From: Silene conica
Lineage: Eukaryota > Streptophyta > Magnoliopsida > Caryophyllales > Caryophyllaceae
Assembly (NCBI GenBank): GCA_029255685.2
Contig: CM055312.2
Location: forward strand, 23,778,203-23,842,202
Reading direction: 5' to 3'
DNA length: 64,000 bases
How positions within the stretch are numbered: position 1 is the stretch's first letter; each line of letters opens with the position of its first letter. Below the pieces are notes generated by a model that ran no database searches, had not been told where the DNA came from, and saw only the letters and a program-made list of their open reading frames with translations. The translations under genes and the position numbers were made by a program. This document shows positions 58,147 through 64,000 of this stretch, one piece after another.

Positions 58147-59004
58147 CTAGTAACAAGTTTTAGCCCCGTGCAAAAAAGCACGGGGTCGTTTTAATAATAT
58201 TGTTATTTTAAATAGTTCTATTAATAATCTGAATATATTTTTGATGATGAAATTTTAGGCTATATGCTATAATTGATTAAGATTTTTGTAATATCATTGA
58301 CATTGTAAGTATTTTTTTTACGTTATTGTTATTTTAATTTATTCTTATTGCTATTTTAATTTAGTACTGCCATGAAAATTGTACTTGAAATTTCGATCAT
58401 GTTTTTATCATTTTCTGTATTTTGTTATTTACATTTTTCTATCAATTACTGTAGTTTGGGTTAGTATTTATTATAATTATGTATTATTTATATATTGTAA
58501 TATTGATTGTTAGTCATAACTCATTATTTAATAATTATGTATCGACATCGACAATATATTTTAATATATAATATATAAGTTAGTTATAGATCTAATCGTT
58601 TACGTATAAATTGTTGTTTACGAAATAAATCAGAATTAGTACGTAATAATAACACAACTAATGAAACGCAAACATTTATTCGAGAATTAATTCAGTAAAC
58701 AACAATTTGGGTCCCACCATAATTGAATTAAAAAAAAGATAAAATGATGGATTAATGGGGTGACTTTACCGGAATTCATTAAATGTTTATGTATTAATAT
58801 AGATAAGATTGTTCGTAATATTTCTGAATGTACGATATTGGACATTTATTTAGGATATGTAGAATATTGGCGGTTATGTTGCAGGAAATTCATCATATAT
58901 TATGCGGGACCCACCTGAGTAAATTAAAAAAAAAATTAAAGTTTGGGTTGATGACGTGGCTCAACCAGAGCTTGAGAAATGATTCAGGAATTATATAGAT
59001 AAGA
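58147..59004 (-). mobile_element. nonautonomous Helitron with two 5'-type ends
   Basis: On the minus strand it starts TCTTATCTATATAATTCC. It ends with the hairpin CCCCGTGC-TTTTTT-GCACGGGG, a short spacer and CTAG. The flanks are A and T. A second 5'-like end, TCTTATCTATATTAATAC, lies inside at 58809. The element may therefore be a shorter Helitron (58147-58809) that gained upstream sequence, or two overlapping insertions. No Rep/helicase gene. Confidence 0.65.
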
Positions 59005-59359
59005 TGATAAATGGTTAGTATTTTTCTAGTACGTTTGTGATAGTCCTGAGTACAATTGAAAAGAGAGTTTCTACTTTAAAACTTGGAGGATCATCCACTT
59101 TTATTAAGCTCAAGAACAAGTGAAGGAAATGGTCCTTTGCTTGTGCCCAAATTTTGTGCCATATATGCAATGTAAGAAAAAATAGGTTTTCTCCTTTATT
59201 TAAGTTTTGCATGCACTAGAGTCTAAGTTAAAAGTTAAATAATTCACTATTATAAATGTCTAATATGGGGTATATGAAGTTAATCGGTAATTTTCATTTC
59301 AGTTTTCTTTTGCTCTTTGTTTCTTTTATGTTTTGTTTACTTTTGATTATGCATAGGTA

Positions 59360-59920
59360 GTTTCCTTGCTAAGACTTAGGGGATCCGTAATTATGAAAGT
59401 TGGGAATCGATTATTATGATTATTCTCATATAATGCTTGTTCTCACTTACTACATTTAAGAGCAACTAGTTACTTGAGTCGACGCATTTGACTAGTTGAT
59501 CTGGTAAACTTTGACCTAGACCGAAAGGTTGGAAAGGGTGAGACCTGTAGTAACACATTAGGGCACGTGGTGAGGGCGAAAGTTAAGCTATTGTTGTCTT
59601 AGGGACAATTGAGACCGAAAGGAGATTTTCGCTAACCCTTGGATTATATTTAAATTGTTTAATCTAAGAACTTGTTACTACGCTTAACTAATTACGGTGA
59701 ACCGATTGTCTTAGCTATTTCTTTCCTTTGTTCTAATTTTATTTCCTTTTCCTTTTTTCTTCCTTTGCTTTTAGTTTAGATTATAAAAACCCCCCTCTGT
59801 GACTAATAGACGAACCTTAGAACAAATATCTTGCCTCCCTGTGGAGATCGACCCTACTTACCATTGACTTTTGCTAGTAGTACTTAGGTATTTATTTTTG
59901 GTATTAAACGACGGTATCAC
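59360..59920 (+). repeat. 3' part of a Tat/Athila-type LTR
   Basis: The end CCTCCCTGTGGAGATCGACCC...AAACGACGGTATCA matches the 3' end of the solo LTR at 7967-9472. The 5' start was not found. Immediately after, 59921-59963 ends GGGCCGGGGTGTTACA, which looks like the tail of a chromovirus-type LTR into which this one was inserted. Confidence 0.6.
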
Positions 59921-59963
59921 GTGGCTAACATTTCCGGTCCTAGGTTTGGGCCGGGGTGTTACA

Positions 59964-61326
59964 TTTAATTTCTTATTATTCACGTGTAATATTTCAGTCA
60001 TTTGATCTAAGATATAAATCTCATTCATGGAAACTGTTTTACCATAAATCATTCCATTGAAAGAGAAAATCCAACTATTATCTTTTATTATGAATGAAAA
60101 GCCGTCTTTATCGAGTACGGATACAAAAATAATGTTCTTAGATAAACTGGGTACATAATAGTAGATATATAAATACAACTCAAATCCACTCGGTAGATGG
60201 ATTACATATGTTCCCATAGAAACAACAACAACTTTTGCTCCATTTCCGACTCGCAGGTCCACATCACCCTTTGCAAGAGGTGTGATGTTTTTTAGGCCCT
60301 GCAAATGATTACACAGATGAGAACGACAACCAGTATCAAGTACCCAAGTTCTCAAACTTGTATGGTTAATCTCAATCATATGAATATAAGATGACATACC
60401 AACAGGAACGACGCAACCTGCTTTTATGTCCTTACGGTACACTGGACTGTTCCGCCTCCAATGCCAAGTCTTGTGGCAATGGTGGCATTCATTGTCACCG
60501 TCTTTGCTCTTTGTCTTGCCTTGTGAGCTACTTGTCTCACCAGGCTCACTCTTACTAAATCCAGCCTTCTTAAACTTTGGTGGTTTAGCTACAGTTAGCT
60601 CGCCATGAGTCTTAGCCTTACTCTTGCGTTGTTGGAAATCATGAGAACATTTTGCTTCATGCTCCCACTCAATTTTAGATCTTTCTCGGTCTGTACGAGA
60701 ATAGAGAGTAGCTCATGATGACTTTTCTTCATGTCATTCATGTAATAGTTGGCCCTGAAAAAGGGCAAAACCATCATGAAGTGAATGAAGCATACGGTCA
60801 GTGACTATGCTCTCACTGATTCTGTAATCAAATGCCTCCAGCTTCTTGACATTCTCGATCATATCAAGAATGTGTGGGCTAACCGGTTTGCCCTTCTGGA
60901 GTTTCGCATCAAATAAGCGACAGGTATGCTCATATGTAACGATTCTCGTTGCTTTTGAGAACTCGTTAGTGAGCGTGGTGATAATATTATTTGCACCTTT
61001 GGCTATGAAACACCTTTGCAAATTGGATTCCATTGCAAAGATGAGTACGTTCTTTATCGCACCCGCTTTCATAACAAAATCACTATACGCGAGTAATTCG
61101 TTGACTCCCACATTGGGGATTGGGTTTGGTGGTATTGGCTCAGTCAAGTACTTGAGATTACCATCTGCAATGGCAGCATTCTGTAATGGTGCCTCCCAGT
61201 TCGCAAAGTTGGACCCATCATTCTTCATCAGTCGCGTGGACTAATTCATGTGGTCCATAAAAGATTTAATCCAGGATTCGCGCCCGAGGGCACTTGGCAT
61301 ATGGATATCAGTATGGCCAGCCATTT
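59964..61326 (-). pseudogene. copia gag-protease, broken, cut by an LTR
   Basis: From ATG 61326 the minus strand reads MAGHTDIHMPSALGRESW. A TAG stop follows, then gag (NDGSNFANWEAPLQNAAIAD, DMIENVKKLEAF). A frameshift near 60750 follows, then a further gag piece and a zinc-knuckle-like CHHCHKTWHW (last Cys missing). The protease region follows (WVLDTGCRSHLC, with Cys in place of the usual A/S after DTG). Pol is lost because an LTR end abuts at 59963. The start, PBS and LTR of the same element lie to the right. Confidence 0.85.
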
Positions 61327-63587
61327 GTTATATGCAGTATTATCGATTTGAAATGAATTCTACATTGTAAAGAAGAAAATAAAATATAATAAGCATACTC
61401 ATCGTTTTGTGAATAGTCTAGTGCAAAAACAGTTTAATAAGATGACTTAAGCATTTATACAATTAATCTTCCTCAAGAATTATATAAATGATTGCAAGAC
61501 TCAATTTTATGTAAAATTGATAAGTCAACCTTTTGGCTAATTCTATCTTTAGAATTCTTGGTCGATAAATTTATGTAAATTCTATCTTTAGTCAACCAAT
61601 TACCACGAAATATTATTCGGATCATAATGTTGAGGTAAAAATAAGTCAACACCTACTACTTACCCAACGTAGAAGGGGTCATATGGAAAGTAAGGTCATA
61701 TACGCCTACCGACGAAGAAGGGGCTCATAGCAGTTTGACTTATAAAAGACTAATCTCAATTTTAGGTTATATAGGAAGATCTCATCAACTTTATTTTAAT
61801 TCATTTTAAGTGAACGAATATCTAGCACGCGAGAATGAATAAACTAAGGTGACGACTTTAAATGATATACAAGTGACATCTGTATGTCCATGATAATTAA
61901 CATGCATTCTATATGAGTCAATTTTCATGCAATCTTAGGTGGTTTGGTTTAGGCGGAAAATGATGCACTAACTATCACGTGAATAAAAAACAGTAAGAAC
62001 GGAATAAAAACGAAAATAGAACAAGTCCTAGTGTCGCCTATCCTACCAAAATGAACAAAATACAACTTTGGAATCCATTCAGCAATGGACCATAGAAGCT
62101 TGTCTTATCTTGATGTTCCATCTTGGTCCATGTAGCGGGAGTGAGCAATCCGATCCCCGTCTTGAGTCTTCTCAAATTACATTTAATAAATAACAAAATA
62201 TAATCCTATTATTACATTCTAATTCCAAAAACATAATTTAAAGAATAATACACAAGAGGAGATTCGAGATCTCATAATTACATCACAAATTATGTTTCCT
62301 TCATTACGAAAACATAATTTACTAAGGTCACACTAAATATTACATTTCACAACTGATGGCAAAAAAAAACGTAATTAAACCATTCAAACATTCAACATAA
62401 ATATGCATCAACTATAAAAAGTATTCTTTCAAGACATAATTTCGTAATTATGTAGAGTAATTTACCCAAACCACCAATTTGACAATGATTTAAATTATGT
62501 GAAAATTCCTTAATTAATCACAATAATTTTAATCTATCATAATCCTATTCATATTATCGTATAATATGAATTAGTCCATCATTATTTTAAACTGTTTTAA
62601 AATAAATGGGTATCAAAACTTGTGAACTTTTTCACAACAATAATTACACATTATCTTTATAATGTATAACATAAAGAAAAAAACAGCCCCTTAAAAAATA
62701 AAACTGCCAAGAACAAACTATAAGCGCAGCAAAACAAGTTTTTGACGGAAAAAATATGCTGCAACAATAGCAAAGCATCCGCTATAAAACTGCTGCAACT
62801 AAAAAAAATATTGCTATCTTTAAAGAAAACGCTGCAACTTTAAAGAAAAATGTTACAACTTTAAGAAAACGCTGCAATCTAAGCGCCGAAAACGCTGCTA
62901 TATTTGCAAAAGTGCTGCAACCAGTTCAAAACGCTAAAACAACGATGTAAACTAAAAACGAAACAGTTTCATTTTCTTTTTTAAACTCATGAATATGAAC
63001 AAATTATTTCCGGGTTGCTAGTATTACAAGATCGACAATTATCAATATCTAATCCTTATTAAAAAGTTATTCAAACTCGATAATTCAAATTAACCTTTTA
63101 AGATGAATATCAAGATTATGATTAAAATCGATTATCTAGCAAAAATAAACTTGTTCAAGAACATACAAAGCAATTTTCTTTTACGTTCTAATTCAATCTT
63201 TATCAAATTAAAACATCTACAAATTTATAATAATGTCATCTTAAATGTTTAATAATAACAATACTAATAATGTTGTTAAACAAAGACAAGAGAGAATTAT
63301 AGAGAGAAAGTAAGAGAGACAAAAGTAGGTTCTCATTCCATTATGAGGGGTATATATACATATACAATGAGGTAGAGTTTCCATAAGATAAAACACTCTA
63401 AGATATTATAAGATATGGACATTCATATAATATTATACTATAATATTTCATAACAAATAAATCACAAGAAAACAACACAACCAAAAACAAACAAAAAAAT
63501 CGGTAGAAATAAAAAAAATCGCACGTTTTTTTTTCTTTTCTCAAAATCGTTTATGAAAATCATTTAATAAAATTTCGTAAACCAAAT
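61327..63587 (-). other. copia leader with AT-rich insert
   Basis: 61330-62170 is 5' leader sequence that resembles, inverted, 42661-43428. 62400-63580 is AT-rich and includes a repeated AACGCTGCAAC-type motif (about 62760-62940). No coding sequence. The distance from PBS to gag (2.3 kb) is unusually long for copia, so an unrecognised insertion is likely. Confidence 0.45.
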
Positions 63588-63599
63588 GCTCTGATACCA
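63588..63599 (-). promoter_or_regulatory. primer binding site of the right-edge copia
   Basis: The minus strand reads TGGTATCAGAGC, two bases after an LTR ending CCTACA. Confidence 0.8.
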
Positions 63600-63601
63600 C
63601 T

Positions 63602-64000
63602 TGTAGGAAAATATCTATATACTTCCCAACTCTGAAAGATTATAACGAAATTAGAAGATATGATTTAAAGTCATAAACGAAAAACGAGATACAAAGATAA
63701 AGATTAGGAATCAACCTTTTGTTCCCGCAATAAGGCCTAAGAGCAGATATCAAAGTAGATATCCTCCTAATTATTGCACCCACAATTCTCCGAGAAATAC
63801 TTTTTCTTGAGCTAGAAACTGCAAAAATTACTGATAATTTTTTATGTGAATGATGAATGTATGTCGAAGAGGGGGAGCTTGTGTGATTGTATGTATGCCG
63901 TGAGGAATTGTGTTTGTGCATCATCTATGTATGTCGTGAGGTAGTCTATAAGTAGTAGTATATCTCCTACTAACTACCTTACAATTAACCATAAGATAGG
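63602..64000 (-). repeat. 5' LTR of the right-edge copia, running off the window
   Basis: The LTR end TTTCCTACA at 63602 adjoins the PBS. The sequence continues to the window edge, so the LTR start is outside. The end resembles that of the remnant ending at 43480. Confidence 0.6.

Overview
The window is nuclear DNA from a flowering plant. Evidence: a nuclear gene for the chloroplast ATP synthase b' subunit with a transit peptide, a eukaryotic tRNA-Leu(AAG), an intron-containing ubiquitin-fold gene with GT-AG introns, and dense nested plant transposons. The b' protein resembles, as I remember it, the spinach protein, so a Caryophyllales species is likely. Caryophyllaceae is only a guess, from the many TCGA-centred palindromes in the LTRs.

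Only two ordinary protein genes and one tRNA gene are supported: atpG (4022-4657, +), tRNA-Leu (5636-5716, -), and a four-exon gene with a U11/U12-25K (SNRNP25)-like domain (31563-36144, -). Everything else I could identify is transposon-derived.

Layout. 1-2300: a minus-strand chromovirus entering from the left, inserted in an older relative. 7486-10615: a broken MULE transposase split by a solo LTR with a 5-bp target duplication. 11500-14050: a decayed Ty1/copia 3' half. 15086-24931: a 9.85-kb Mutator-like element with about 80-bp TIRs and an 8-bp duplication. It carries a FAR1-type transposase N-terminus, two unrecognised minus-strand ORFs, a higher-order minisatellite, and a solo LTR that itself holds a TRIM. 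25439-29967: a copia element holding a Harbinger MITE that holds a 2.4-kb solo LTR. 31563-36144: the ubiquitin-fold gene, whose first intron contains an ONSEN-like LTR with heat-shock elements. 36607-38543: a hAT-like element and a Helitron. 38874-56263: a small TIR element with a GRF zinc-finger ORF, split by copia remnants and by a solo LTR. That solo LTR holds a complete, very young chromovirus (46041-55787; 1533-aa gag-pol; LTRs differing by one G). 57334-64000: a hAT-like element, a Helitron with two 5' ends, LTR fragments and a minus-strand copia that leaves the window.

The least ordinary signals are: the giant MULE with E2F-like and telo-box motifs in its promoters and a trimeric satellite; two tandem hairpin-plus-polypurine-tract modules with conserved spacing but different stem sequences at the 3' end of the young chromovirus; palindrome arrays shared in design by at least three LTR families; and the heat-shock-element LTR lying in sense orientation inside a spliceosomal-type gene.
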